Source: Pictodentalium vernedei
Taxonomy: Eukaryota > Mollusca > Scaphopoda > Dentaliida > Dentaliidae
Direction: 5' to 3'
Assembly (NCBI GenBank): GCA_031216915.1
Contig: CM062297.1
Coordinates: forward strand, 180,444,350 to 180,508,349
DNA length: 64,000 nt
This document shows, in pieces, positions 43,040 through 52,970 of the stretch. The notes below the pieces were generated by a model that had not been told where the DNA came from, made no database searches, and saw only the letters and a program-made list of their open reading frames with translations. Both the position numbers and the translations under genes were made by a program. How positions within the stretch are numbered: position 1 is the stretch's first letter; each line of letters starts with the position of its first letter.

Positions 43040-45032
43040 TGGCTTAAACCTCTTTCGCGTACCGGTTGGCGGAAGGTGGTCGAGCTTTTCACAAGAATGG
43101 GCGTCGATTACGGACGACCCTTGGGTAAGAGGAGTGACTTCGGAAGGTCTAAAGATATCCTTCAAACGAAAGCCTCCATTAACTCGAAGTCCAAAGTGGA
43201 CTGAACTTCCGTCAAATCCGCAGAAAAGAGACGCTCTGTTATCAGAGGTGCAGTCTCTTCTAATGAAGAAGAACGCAGTAGAGGTCGTAGAAAACCAGGA
43301 GACTCCGGGATTCTACAGCCATCTGTTTCTGGTTCTGAAACCAGACGGCTCGTTCCGTCCAGTCATAGATTTGAGCTGGATAAACAAGCTGATCATCGCT
43401 CCGAAATTTTATATGGAAACGATTCGGTCGGTCAGAGCGAGTATTCGGGTGAACGATTATGCAACAAGCATAGATCTCAAAGATGCGTACTTTCACGTCA
43501 TGGTACATCCGACATTCAGAAAGTATCTACGCTTCGCAGTCCTAGGAGTGGTGTATCAATTCCGGGCGATGTGCTTCGGATTGAATCTAGCACCCTGGGC
43601 TGTCACTCGGGTAATGAACTCGGTAATGATCTATTTCCGAGCTCATTCGTCTGCGGTAACGTCGGCCTACCTGGATGACATTCTTCAGAGGTACGGCGAC
43701 GAGTTAACGCTTCAGAACGATGTTCAGAATCTACTTCTATTGCTCCGACGTCTCGGTTTTATAGTAAACGAGGAGAAGTCGGATCTGGTGCCGTCCAAGT
43801 CATTCACTCATCTGGGAATGAGCTTCGAGACGCACAACAATCTCGTTCGTCTGCCGTTAACCAGAGCGAAATTAGTCAGTTGTTACGCTCGCTATTGTCT
43901 GCACGCAGACAAAGTCACAGCGAGAGAATTTATGAGACTGATAGGTCTGTGCGGAGCCGCTGCGGATCTCATTCTGATGGGGCGGTTACACACGCGTCCT
44001 CTCCAAATTTTCTTGACTCAGAATTGGAGTGTGAAAATTCATTCGCTCGACGTAGACGTTCTCTTGTCAGATCAAGTGAAACAAGAGATTCAGACTTGGG
44101 CAAACATTCAGTGGTTAACTCAGGGAGTTCCGCTGCAGTTGCCAGATCCGAGTTTTACCATTATGACGGATGCCAGTCAAAGAGGTTGGGGTGCATCATT
44201 GATCCCAACGGATTCGAGATGCCAGGGTCTTTGGGATCCGCAATTCCTGTGCAAGCACATAAACATCAAGGAAATGATGTCAGTTTGGCTTGCGTTACGT
44301 CATTGGATGGACATTATTCACAATGCTCATGTCCAAATCCTATCCGACAATACGACAGTAGTGGCGTATATACGGAATCAGGGAGGCACTCATTTAGTTC
44401 CGTTGTTCAGTCTAACGGAAAGAATCCTTCTGTTTGCACTAGAACATCAGGTTCTTCTTTCGGTCCGTCACATACCGGGTCGTCTGAATGTGCTAGCAGA
44501 CTCCCTTTCACGAAAGGGTCGCTTGTTGCCGTCGGAGTGGACTCTCAACAAACAAGTATTCAGTCAGATTTGCTACCAATGGGAACGGCCAATGATAGAC
44601 TTATTTGCGACACATCTCAACAATCAGTTGCAGACGTATGTGTCTCCGTGTCCGGATCCAAGAGCATTTGCAGTAGACGCTCTGTCGATCCCTTGGGACG
44701 GAATGATAGGATATGCGTATCCTCCAGCGCCGTTAATTCAACAAGTATTGCTAAAGATAAAACAATCTCAATACAAGATTCTGTTGGTAGCATCTCTGTC
44801 GCCACAGAGACTGTGGATAAATCTACTCAGGTGTCTGTTGTGGGACCTACCGCGAAAGCTTCCTCCACGGGAGGATCTTCTTTCGCAGGGGAAATCGCGC
44901 CAACTCCATCACAACCCGCAAGGTCTCAACCTTCACGTTTTTCCGTTGTGCGGTCCTTCTTGCATGGCAAGCACTTTACAGGACGAGCAGTGGACGCGAT
45001 TTCTAACTGTAGGAGGACCTCCTCTTTGCTAA
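42714..45032 (+). CDS. DIRS copy 4 reverse transcriptase / RNase H / Dam-like ORF, intact
   Basis: Open for 772 codons. The part before about residue 105 overlaps gag and may not be used; the family-like sequence starts near GGDGLNLFRVPVGGR, just before the gag stop. RT: FRPVIDLSWINKL, DLKDAY (first catalytic Asp about residue 254), CFGLNLAPWA, YLDD (319-322). RNase H: MTDASQRGWGA (Asp about 486), LSDNTTVVAYIRNQGG (Asp about 545), RHIPGRLNVLADSLSR (about 585-602). A C-terminal block with PMIDLFATHLNNQ, DALSIPWDG and YAYPPAPLI, about residues 624-710, corresponds to the Dam-like methyltransferase region of DIRS elements, with YPP in place of NPPY. The ORF copies RNA to DNA and removes the RNA strand; the role of the methyltransferase-like part is unknown. 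The 3' end overlaps the recombinase ORF. Confidence 0.92.
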   Translation: MTASFLLFMIKLQRKLRILCCSNLLLRSRIQQTRIRQALLGLMRPREVPIEVPVRPLGLIRETVRVATLVRDVLRAGTTGRTPRGRRDEVRVVEDVVSPTAGLAGPGGDGLNLFRVPVGGRWSSFSQEWASITDDPWVRGVTSEGLKISFKRKPPLTRSPKWTELPSNPQKRDALLSEVQSLLMKKNAVEVVENQETPGFYSHLFLVLKPDGSFRPVIDLSWINKLIIAPKFYMETIRSVRASIRVNDYATSIDLKDAYFHVMVHPTFRKYLRFAVLGVVYQFRAMCFGLNLAPWAVTRVMNSVMIYFRAHSSAVTSAYLDDILQRYGDELTLQNDVQNLLLLLRRLGFIVNEEKSDLVPSKSFTHLGMSFETHNNLVRLPLTRAKLVSCYARYCLHADKVTAREFMRLIGLCGAAADLILMGRLHTRPLQIFLTQNWSVKIHSLDVDVLLSDQVKQEIQTWANIQWLTQGVPLQLPDPSFTIMTDASQRGWGASLIPTDSRCQGLWDPQFLCKHINIKEMMSVWLALRHWMDIIHNAHVQILSDNTTVVAYIRNQGGTHLVPLFSLTERILLFALEHQVLLSVRHIPGRLNVLADSLSRKGRLLPSEWTLNKQVFSQICYQWERPMIDLFATHLNNQLQTYVSPCPDPRAFAVDALSIPWDGMIGYAYPPAPLIQQVLLKIKQSQYKILLVASLSPQRLWINLLRCLLWDLPRKLPPREDLLSQGKSRQLHHNPQGLNLHVFPLCGPSCMASTLQDEQWTRFLTVGGPPLC

Positions 45033-45988
45033 ACTATGCGGCTAAGTGGAAGGTTTTTCATCGTTGGTGTAGGGATCATTCTGTAGATATTTTTGATCCC
45101 TCTATACCAGACATTGCAAACTTTCTAGTATACTTGTTTGACGAAATCAAACTGCAGCCTGTTACTATTAAGGGTTATAGGTCTATGTTATCTGATACCT
45201 ATGCACATCATGATAGTTTACAAATTGGATCTAATGTCTCTTTATCTAAGTTGGTTAGAAACTTCTCGATAAATAGACCCAGAACTCTTAGATTAATTCC
45301 TGAATGGAATTTAGCTTGGGTTCTTCTTAAATTGAAGGAAAAGCCATTTGAACCTCTTGGGACAGTAGATTTCAAATTCTTATCTTATAAGACAGCTTTT
45401 CTCTTAGCTTTCTCTTCTGCTAGAAGAGTCAGTGAGCTTCATGCACTGTCGGTGGATAATTCTCACTATCGTAGTGTCGGGAACACCATCACCTTCACTA
45501 CTAATGTGGGTTTTTTAGCTAAGAATCAGGCTCCTAATAAATATCCGGAACCTATTGTTATTAAGGCTCTTCCGTCTTCAGACGGGCGTAGGCCTTTACT
45601 CTGTCCTGTTAGAGCGTTACGTATCTATAAACAGAGATCTCAGTTTATCAGAAAGGGACGGAAACGTTTCTTTCTGTCTTTGATGCCTAATAGAAGGGAC
45701 ATTTCGGTCCATTCTATTGCTAGATGGATTCAATTAACTATCCGTACTGCTTATGAGAGTTTATCTTCTTCTCAGCAGTCTGTGCTTAAGATTTCCGCTC
45801 ATGAAGTAAGAGCTCTTGCTACTTCTTGGGCTTATGCTAATAGTGTTGCTATTACAGATTTAATGAAGGCTGCTTATTGGTCTCAGCCATCCACATTCAC
45901 AAATTTTTATCTCAGAAATATTGAGTCCATTTCTAGAGACCTGCATTGTTTAGGTCCGTTATCTGTTGCTCAGAATGTCGTCCACTAA
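44579..45988 (+). CDS. DIRS copy 4 tyrosine recombinase, intact
   Basis: The frame is open upstream to 43880, but that part is the shadow of the RT ORF. The first ATG consistent with the copy 5 protein is 44579 (LLPMGTANDR); the ATG used in copy 5 (59523) is GTG here (44536-44538). From 44579 it has 469 residues. Catalytic set: SSARRVSELHAL (box I Arg about 282-283), HEVRAL (His 408, Arg 411), FTNFYLR (Tyr 444). An N-terminal DNA-binding region includes YAAKWKVFHRWCRDHSVDIF and KLQPVTIKGYRSML. It is thought to insert circular DNA into the genome. It overlaps the RT ORF by about 450 nt in another frame, so expression may need internal initiation or frameshifting. Confidence 0.92.
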   Translation: MGTANDRLICDTSQQSVADVCVSVSGSKSICSRRSVDPLGRNDRICVSSSAVNSTSIAKDKTISIQDSVGSISVATETVDKSTQVSVVGPTAKASSTGGSSFAGEIAPTPSQPARSQPSRFSVVRSFLHGKHFTGRAVDAISNCRRTSSLLNYAAKWKVFHRWCRDHSVDIFDPSIPDIANFLVYLFDEIKLQPVTIKGYRSMLSDTYAHHDSLQIGSNVSLSKLVRNFSINRPRTLRLIPEWNLAWVLLKLKEKPFEPLGTVDFKFLSYKTAFLLAFSSARRVSELHALSVDNSHYRSVGNTITFTTNVGFLAKNQAPNKYPEPIVIKALPSSDGRRPLLCPVRALRIYKQRSQFIRKGRKRFFLSLMPNRRDISVHSIARWIQLTIRTAYESLSSSQQSVLKISAHEVRALATSWAYANSVAITDLMKAAYWSQPSTFTNFYLRNIESISRDLHCLGPLSVAQNVVH

Positions 45989-46059
45989 ACAGTTGCAACT
46001 ATAGTTATGCAGGCTTTCTGTTCCGGCAGTGATTCCGTCCGGCTGCCCTCTTCGCTCTG

Positions 46060-46115
46060 GGCTATTTGACCCAGGGCAAGGGGAAGGGGGGGAGGGGGGG
46101 AGGGGGGGCGGGTGT
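46060..46115 (+). repeat. G-rich tract with upstream hairpin after the recombinase stop, copy 4
   Basis: CTCTGGGC-TATTTGA-CCCAGGG forms a short hairpin, followed by several G3+ runs (46079-46112) with quadruplex potential. A second hairpin-like stretch (CACCTGCTTTATAGTGAAAAGCAAGGG) follows. All three are kept in copies 4 and 5. Confidence 0.7.
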
Positions 46116-46599
46116 TCCCTTAGGTCACCTGCTTTATAGTGAAAAGCAAGGGAATGCCTCCTCCAAAGTCAGTATTTCTGAGTCGCTTCCGGGATGGTTT
46201 TAAAGTGTAATATTAATGTTAAAATTCATTGATGTCTTATTTTTAAAGTGTAGCTCGGTGTGAAGCATTTGTATATGTCAAGTGTCAAACGGGCTTTAAT
46301 ATACAATACTCGGACACTTTTAAAAGATTATAAAGAGTCTCAATTCTCTGGACTACTTTATTTATTGGCTTACTTTAAAAATAATTAGTATAAGGGTTAT
46401 ACTGGATGTAAATAGAGAACATGAATATTATTGTGCTCAATTATTAAGGGTATTGTATCTTTCTAATTTAATATTAAATAAGAAAGATACATGTAAAGCC
46501 TAATACTCCTTTTCTCCTTAAGGGGTTACCTCTTTATTATATAGTTGAGCTTATTGGATTTTCCTCTATGTCCTAGGCCCTCCAGCCTGTTTACTATTC

Positions 46600-46687
46600 A
46601 GCTAAGTCTGGGTCATTGGTACAGTATAAAAATGTTAAAAAATTTATAGTAATTTATATATTTTTTATACTTACCAATGACCCAGAC
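46600..46687 (+). repeat. Internal complementary region (ICR), DIRS copy 4
   Basis: 46600-46633 is the reverse complement of the first 34 nt of the element; 46634-46687 is the reverse complement of the last ~54 nt (through AAATTTTTTAAC). They abut exactly, so the ICR equals the complement of a circle junction TTTTTTAAC|ATTTTTATAC. In the DIRS model this region aligns the two ends for circularisation. Confidence 0.92.
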
Positions 46688-47103
46688 GGGAATGGCCCTC
46701 CCAGGAGTTGGGAACTCTTGCCTCCCCGCTAAGTACATAGCGCTGACCAGGCACTGCCAGTAAGAATGATAATTGGCGCCAATTTCGGGACGTCCTTGAC
46801 ACTGCGCATGCGCAGTGGGGGCGTAGTATGGAGGTCCTATAGGACATGATTTCTTTTGGTTTTGGATGCAAATTTTGGGGATTGGGGGGCAAAATTTGTG
46901 TTTGGCCCTGGTTTTGTTAGAGTTAGCACCAGCTAAGTCTGGGTCATTGGTAAGTATAAAAAATATATAAATTACTATAAATTTTTTAACTTTTTCAAAA
47001 TTTTTTGATTTCAATTATTTTTTCTATGTTAATGGATCATATTATTATGTATTTTGATTGTCAGGGGTTGGTGCGAGTACTAGGACTTTGTTTTCTTTTC
47101 ACA

Positions 47104-50070
47104 TTGAAAGGATTTTGGTCAATTGTAATAAGAGGAAATCTTCCTCTGACTTTTATAATCATTGTATATGTAGTCAGTGTACTCGCACTAGCTCCTGTTC
47201 TGTATGTGATAATTTCTATGACAACATGGGAAGCGTGTGTCACGGTATGTTAGTGGGGAATTGGACATTCCGGTCCTTTCCCCGCAGGGTCACTCTACTT
47301 TATCAATTTCTATTTCAGACGATCAAGATTAGGGTGATGTATCCGTGATGTCTTCCAAAAAGTGTGCCTCCGTCGTCACAATTAATGAAGAGCTAGCGGA
47401 AAAGTGCTCATGTAAATACACCAATTGCCTAAGAGGACCCTAGTAGGTTCGACGGCCTTTGACGTCCGCTAGCTCGCCCGGTGTAGCGTCCATTCATCGA
47501 ATGGTTCGGCAGCCGGGTTCGTCCGTTGCGGTCTAGAAGGAGTTTCGGGGTGATGCGAGCACTATAAATCAACCAAATGCACACCCAGTGACGGCGGATT
47601 AGAGGGAGAACGGAGGAAGCCTTTTAGTCCGGTTCCTAGCTCGTCCAGGTCCATCCGGACGGCGAGCGAGAGAGGCCCCTCTCTCGTACAACAACGTCTG
47701 GCCCCAGATGTTGTGGTACAAAATGTTTCGCATTCGGAGCATACGTCCGCCGCTCGGGACGCTCCGACATATAGTCAATCCGGAGAGACTGTCAATAAGG
47801 CTTCCTCATTCTCATGGTAGCGCACACGACCGCTCTTGGCTACGTGACCTCGGATATCCAGTCAGCTTCACCAATCGGAGAATCATCGGCGACCAGGTCA
47901 TACCATCCGGTAGCCAGGGACACGAGGCCTGCAGACTCCGGACCTTCGCATAAGAAAGTGTGCGGGAGTCAACGTACACGGAGCTTCCGGCGGCAATGCA
48001 TCGTAAGACCGCTACTGCACAGGCCTCGGTGACGGACGTGCTATCCCAAACAGCACAGCTTATCACAGCATCCCAGCAACAACTGAATCTGTCGCATCAG
48101 GTATTATCCGACGATGCTGGGTCGGGACGCTCCGCGGAAGCAGGTACGGACGTCCGAAAATTTCATCCGGTCCGACGGGATGCCGAAAGGGATTCGGAGG
48201 ATTTCGAGCTTTCCCTTTCGGAACAACATATGCTGTTGTGTATGTCATCTGACTTTATCTTCTACAGGTTCTTTTGTCGGACCAGAATGCTGCGATGCCG
48301 GATAAGAAACTGATAGCGTCAGTGGACTTAGAAATTTTTGGTTCGGTTCAGGGACATCGTCCCTCAGTTCCGACATAGTCCAATAATGTCACACAAACTT
48401 TCGAATTATTGAACGACACTATATATATTATTATTATATGCTTGCTATTACCAAGCATTTCTGGTTTCTTGTTCGCAAAGTTACGGAGATGTCTTTCAAA
48501 GTGTGCCTCTGTCGTCATAGTTAATGAAGAGCTAGCGGCAATAAGTGCTCATGGAATATGTCTATCGCCTAAGAGGTCCCTTGTAGGATCGACGGAGTGA
48601 CATTCGCTAGCTCACCCGGTGTAGCGTCCATTTATCAAATGGTTCGGCAGCCGGGTTCGTCCGTTGCGGTCTAGGAAGGAGATTTGGGTGATGCGAGCAC
48701 TATAATAACTTTAGTACTCACCCAGTGACGACGGATTGGGGACAGATCGGAGGAAGCCTGTTAGTCCGGTTCCTGGCTCGTCCAGGTCCATCCGGGCTGT
48801 GAGCGAGAGAGGTCCCTCTCTCGTACAACAACATAGGGGACCACTTGTTGTGGTTCAGATATTTCGCATTCGGAGCATATGTCCGCCGCTCGGGACGCTC
48901 CGTTATATTGACAGTCCGAGAGACTGTCGATAATGCTTCCTCATCCTCACAGCAGCGCACACGACCGCACATTGGCTACGTGACCTCAAGTATCCGACCA
49001 GTTTCGTTATGCAGTGATTCCACGGCGAACAGGTCACGCCATCCGGTAGCCATGGGACACGAGGCCTATACACTCCGTTCGCTCGCATAATAGAAGTATG
49101 CACGGGGTAACGATCACGGAGCTTCCAGCGGCAATGCATCGTAAGACCGCTTCTCCACAGGCCTCAGTGGCGGACGTGCTATCCAAGTTAGCACAGTTTA
49201 TCGCAGCATCCCAGCAATCGACAGTTTCTCGGTCGGATCAGGAATTATCCGACGGCGCTGGGTCGGTGCGCTCCGCTGTTGCATCAGGTTCGGACGACCG
49301 AACGCTTTATAGGGTCCGACAGGATGGCAAAAGGGATTCGGACGATTTCGAGTTTTCCTTTTCGGAACAACGGAAGCTGCCATACATTTCTTCCGGCATT
49401 ATCTTCCAGTGGTTGTTCCTTTGGACTACATTGCTGCGATGTTGGATAAGAGTCTTATAGCGTCATTGGACACGGAATTTTGGATAGATTCAGGGACATT
49501 GTCCCTAACTTACCAATGCAGTCCAATAATGTCATTAGAACATTTGTATTATTTATCGACGCTATATATATATAAGCCTGCTACCAAGCATGATAGTTTA
49601 GTTTCTTGTCCGCAATGCTCAATTCTGCCTTTATCATTTCTAGGAATAATTTATTTTGGCAGAACAGGGCATACCGAGAGTTTATATGCGTCTAGACGGC
49701 GGGGTTAAAGACTGGAAATTATCTTTTTTGCCGTCTATGTCTTTTCCATCCACAATGTTGGAAACGACAATGTTGTCTAATAGACTTAACTTAGACGCTT
49801 TATCATACGTAGTCCACCTTACTGAGGCGTTATCATTACGTCTTCAAGAGAAAGAATTCCGCGATATGATCCTCAATGTGATTTCTTTCAAGGGCAGTAG
49901 TTTGTCCACGTATAACTCCGCCCTTCAGTGGCAACCTGGAGTTGGTTAGACGTGACGCAGCCCTAGCTACATCCACGCACGTGGATAGTAAGGTGAAGAA
50001 CTCTCTCAAAGTCGCTTCGGTCTCGGAGAAGCTTCTTTTCGACGGCAACTTTTCAGCAATCCATGAATTG
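47104..50070 (+). pseudogene. gag-like remnant of DIRS copy 3, with internal duplication
   Basis: TTG (47104-47106) replaces the gag ATG. The TGTCTTCC...AAGTGTGCCTC segment at 47349 repeats at 48490 (about 1.14 kb apart), the same duplication as in copy 2. Only short frames remain. The 3' end jumps at about 50060-50075 to sequence downstream of RT, at the same position as in copy 2. Confidence 0.87.
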
Positions 50071-51990
50071 CTCGATATACATGTTCTCTTGTCTATCAAG
50101 TGTAGCAAGAGATTCAGACTGGGGTAAACATTCGGTGGTTGACTCAGAGAGTGCCACTGCAGTTGCCGGATCCGAGTTTTATAATTATGACGGTTGCCAG
50201 TCAAACAGGTTGGGGTACAATATTGATCCCAACGGATTCGTAGTGCCAGGGTCTTTGGGTTCCGCAGTCTCTAGGCAAGCACTTATCTCCACGGAATAAT
50301 GTTTTTTTAGGCTTGCTTTATGTCATTGGATGAACATTATTCAGAAACGCATGTCCAAATCCTGTCCGATAATATGACAGTAGTTGCGTATCTCCGGAAC
50401 CAGGGAGGCACTCATTCGATTCCGTTATTCAATTTAACGGAAAGAATCCTTCTGTTTGTTATAGTACACCAAGTTCTGCTTCGGTCCGTCATATTCCGGG
50501 TCGTCTGATTGTATTACCGGACTTCCTTTCACGTAAGGGTCGCTTGTTGCCGTCAGAATGGACTCTCAACAAACAAGTATTCAATCAGATTTGCTATCAA
50601 TGGGAGCGCCCAATGATAATTTATTTACGACACAACTTGCTAATCAATTGCAGACGTATGTGTTTGCTTGTCCGGATCTCTGAGCTTATGTTGTTAACGC
50701 TCTATTGATCTAATAGGACGGAATGATGGGATATGCGTATCCTCCTGCGCTGTTGTTTCCACAAGTATTGCTAAGATAAACAACCACAATACATTTCTGT
50801 TGATAGCATCTCTGTCTTCACAGAGACCGTGGGTAAATTTACTCAGATGTCTACTGTGGGACTTAACGCGAAAACTTCCTCCATGAGAGGATCTTCTTTC
50901 GCTGGGGAAAATCGTGTCATCTTCATCACAACCCGCAAGGTCTCAACCTTCACGTATTCCGTTGTGTGGTCCTTATTGCATTGTAAGCATTGTACTGGAC
51001 GAGCTTTGGACGTGATTTCTCTTACTGTAGGAGAACCTCTTCTTCGCTATTCTATGCGGCTAAAGTGGAGGCTCTTCCGTCGTTGTTGTAGGGATCACTA
51101 TGTTGATATTGTTGATCCCTCCATACTAGTCATTGCAACTTTCTAGTATACTTGTTTGACAAGATCTACTGCAGCCTGATACTATTAAGGTTATAGGTCT
51201 ATGTTATCTCATACCTATGCACTCTATGATAGTTTACAATTAAGTCTTATGTCTCTTTATCTAAGTCAGTTAGTAACTTTTCGATAAATAGACTTAGAAT
51301 CATTAGATTAAATTTCTATATGGAATTTAACTTCGGTTCTTATTTAGCTAAGTAATCATTTGAGCCTCTGGAAACAGTAGTTTTCAAATTCTGACCTTTT
51401 AGACAGTAATTCTGTTGGCTTCTCTTTTACTGAAGAGTCAGTGAGCTTCATGCACTATCGGTGGATGATTCTCACTTTCGTAGTTTCGGAATCACTACTT
51501 CCTTTACTATTTAGGTTGGATTTTTGGTTAAGAGTCAGGCTCCTAATAATATCCGGAACCTATTGTTATTAAGGTCCTTCCGTCTTCGTATGGGCATAGG
51601 CCTTTACTCTGTCCGGTTAGAGTTTACGTATTTATAAACAGATATCTGTTTATTACTACGGACGTAAGCTTCTTCTGTTTTTGATGCCTAATAGAAGGAC
51701 GTTACGCTCCATTCTGTTGCTAATGGATTCAATTAACTATCGGTACTGCTTATGGTATATCATTGACTCAGCAGTTGTGCTTGAGATTTCGGCTCATGAA
51801 GTAAGAGTTCTTTCTACATCTTGGGCTTACATTAATAGTGTCGCTATTATAGATTTTTGAAGGCTGCTCATTGCGCTCAGCCATCCACATTCATGAATTT
51901 TTTATCTCAGAAATATTGAGTCCATTTCTGGAGGCCTCTTTTGTTAGGTCTATTATCTACTGCTCAGAATGTCATTCACTTAACAGTTGC
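50071..51990 (+). pseudogene. RNase H/Dam-like/recombinase remnant of DIRS copy 3
   Basis: Blocks: LSDNMTVVAYLRNQGGT (50367-50417), FNQICYQWERP (50582-50612), and recombinase pieces to 51980 including AHEVRVLSTSWAY (51793-51830). The last part reads a TGA before AAHCAQPSTFMNF, so the catalytic end is lost. It has many small indels relative to copies 4/5. Confidence 0.87.
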
Positions 51991-52078
51991 TACTATAGCT
52001 AGGTAGGCGGTCTGTTTCGGCAGTGACTCTGTTCTGCTGCCCTCTTCACTCTGGGCTATTTGACCCAGGGCAAGAAAA

Positions 52079-52106
52079 ATGGGGGGGGGGGGGGGGGGGG
52101 AGGGTG
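52079..52106 (+). repeat. G run after the recombinase region, copy 3
   Basis: About 20 consecutive G after AAAAAT, preceded by CTCTGGGC-TATTTGA-CCCAGGG. Confidence 0.88.
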
Positions 52107-52579
52107 TTCCCTTGGGTCACCTGTTTTACTATGAAAACAAGGGGATACCTCCTCCGGAGTTAGTAATTCTGAGCTGTTACTGGGATGGTTTTTTAGTGAG
52201 AAGTTTATGTTTTAAAAATTCATTCAGGTCTTAGTTTTTAAAGTATAGCTTTTGAATATAGCACGTGTCAAACGGACGTTATTATACAATCCTCAGACAC
52301 TTTTAAGGAGTATAAAGAGTCTCTATTCTCTAGACTTACTTTATTTATTGGCTTACTTTAAAAATTATTAGTATAAGGATTATACTAGATATTAATAGAG
52401 TACATGGATGTATGATGCTCAATTTTGCAAGGTGTTGTGTCTTTCTAATTTAACATAAATAAGAAAGATACATGTAAGGCCTAATACTTCTTTTTCCCTA
52501 GAGGGTATGACTCTATTTTATATAATTGAGCGTATTCCAACTTGCTCTATGTCCTAGGCCCTCCAGCCTTTTTACTATT

Positions 52580-52668
52580 CAGCTATGTCTGGGTCATTGG
52601 TACAGTATAAAAATGTTAAAAAATTTATAGTAATTTATATATTTTTTATACTTACCAATGACCCAGAC
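52580..52668 (+). repeat. Internal complementary region, DIRS copy 3
   Basis: Same two-part organisation as in copy 4. It carries the CAGCTATGTCTGGG variant matching this copy's own left end rather than that of copy 4. Confidence 0.88.
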
Positions 52669-52970
52669 GGGGATGGCCCTCCCAGGAGTTGGGAACTCAT
52701 ACCTCCCCGCTGAGTACAGAGCGCTTACCAGGCACTGATTATAAGAATGATTAATGGCGCCAATTTCGGAACGTCCTTGACACTGCGCATGCGCAGTAGA
52801 GGTGAAGTGTGGAGGGCCATTCAGGACATGTTTTCTTTGGTTTTAGATGCAAATTTTGGGGATTGGGGGGCAAAATTTGTGTTTGGCCCTATATTTTAAG
52901 AGTTAGCACCAGCTATGTCTGGGTCATTGGTAAGTATAAAAAATATATAAATTACTATAAATTTTTTAAC

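Larger units (their letters stand above)
39849..46990 (+). mobile_element. DIRS-type retrotransposon copy 4 (7.14 kb, best preserved), nested in copy 3
   Basis: Left end ATTTTTATACTGTACC at 39849, right end AAATTTTTTAAC at 46990. Inverted repeats at about 39849-40050 and 46760-46965 are nearly identical and carry copy-specific variants (CTAACAAAACCAGGGCC on the left, complement on the right). Gene order: gag (one frameshift), RT/RNase H/Dam-like, tyrosine recombinase, G run, internal complementary region, right repeat. Inverted ends plus an internal complementary region place it in the DIRS1-like group rather than Ngaro or PAT, which have split direct repeats. No target duplication is seen on comparing the flanks with uninterrupted copies 2 and 5, as expected for recombinase-mediated insertion. 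Confidence 0.95.
46991..52970 (+). mobile_element. DIRS-type copy 3, right part (non-autonomous derivative)
   Basis: Resumes with TTTTTCAAAATTTTTTGATT and ends ...AAATTTTTTAAC at 52970. Without copy 4 the element is about 6.94 kb. It shares all structural changes of copy 2. Its right terminal repeat (about 52760-52940) pairs with 38889-39090. Confidence 0.93.

Noticed and set aside
43880-44578. N-terminal extension of the recombinase ORF in copy 4 (frame open from 43880)
   Set aside because: This part overlaps the RT/RNase H ORF in another frame, with catalytic RT and RNase H motifs in the real frame. It is Ser-rich and lacks family motifs, so it is a shadow frame.
39849-46990. Classification as an LTR retrotransposon or endogenous retrovirus
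   Set aside because: There are inverted rather than direct terminal repeats, no protease, no DDE integrase, no envelope-like ORF and no target duplication; a tyrosine recombinase is present instead.
31282-52970. Copies 2 and 3 as one large segmental duplication
   Set aside because: Their flanks differ (MITE versus an AACCACTGG-type repeat) and each has complete element ends, so independent insertions explain them better.
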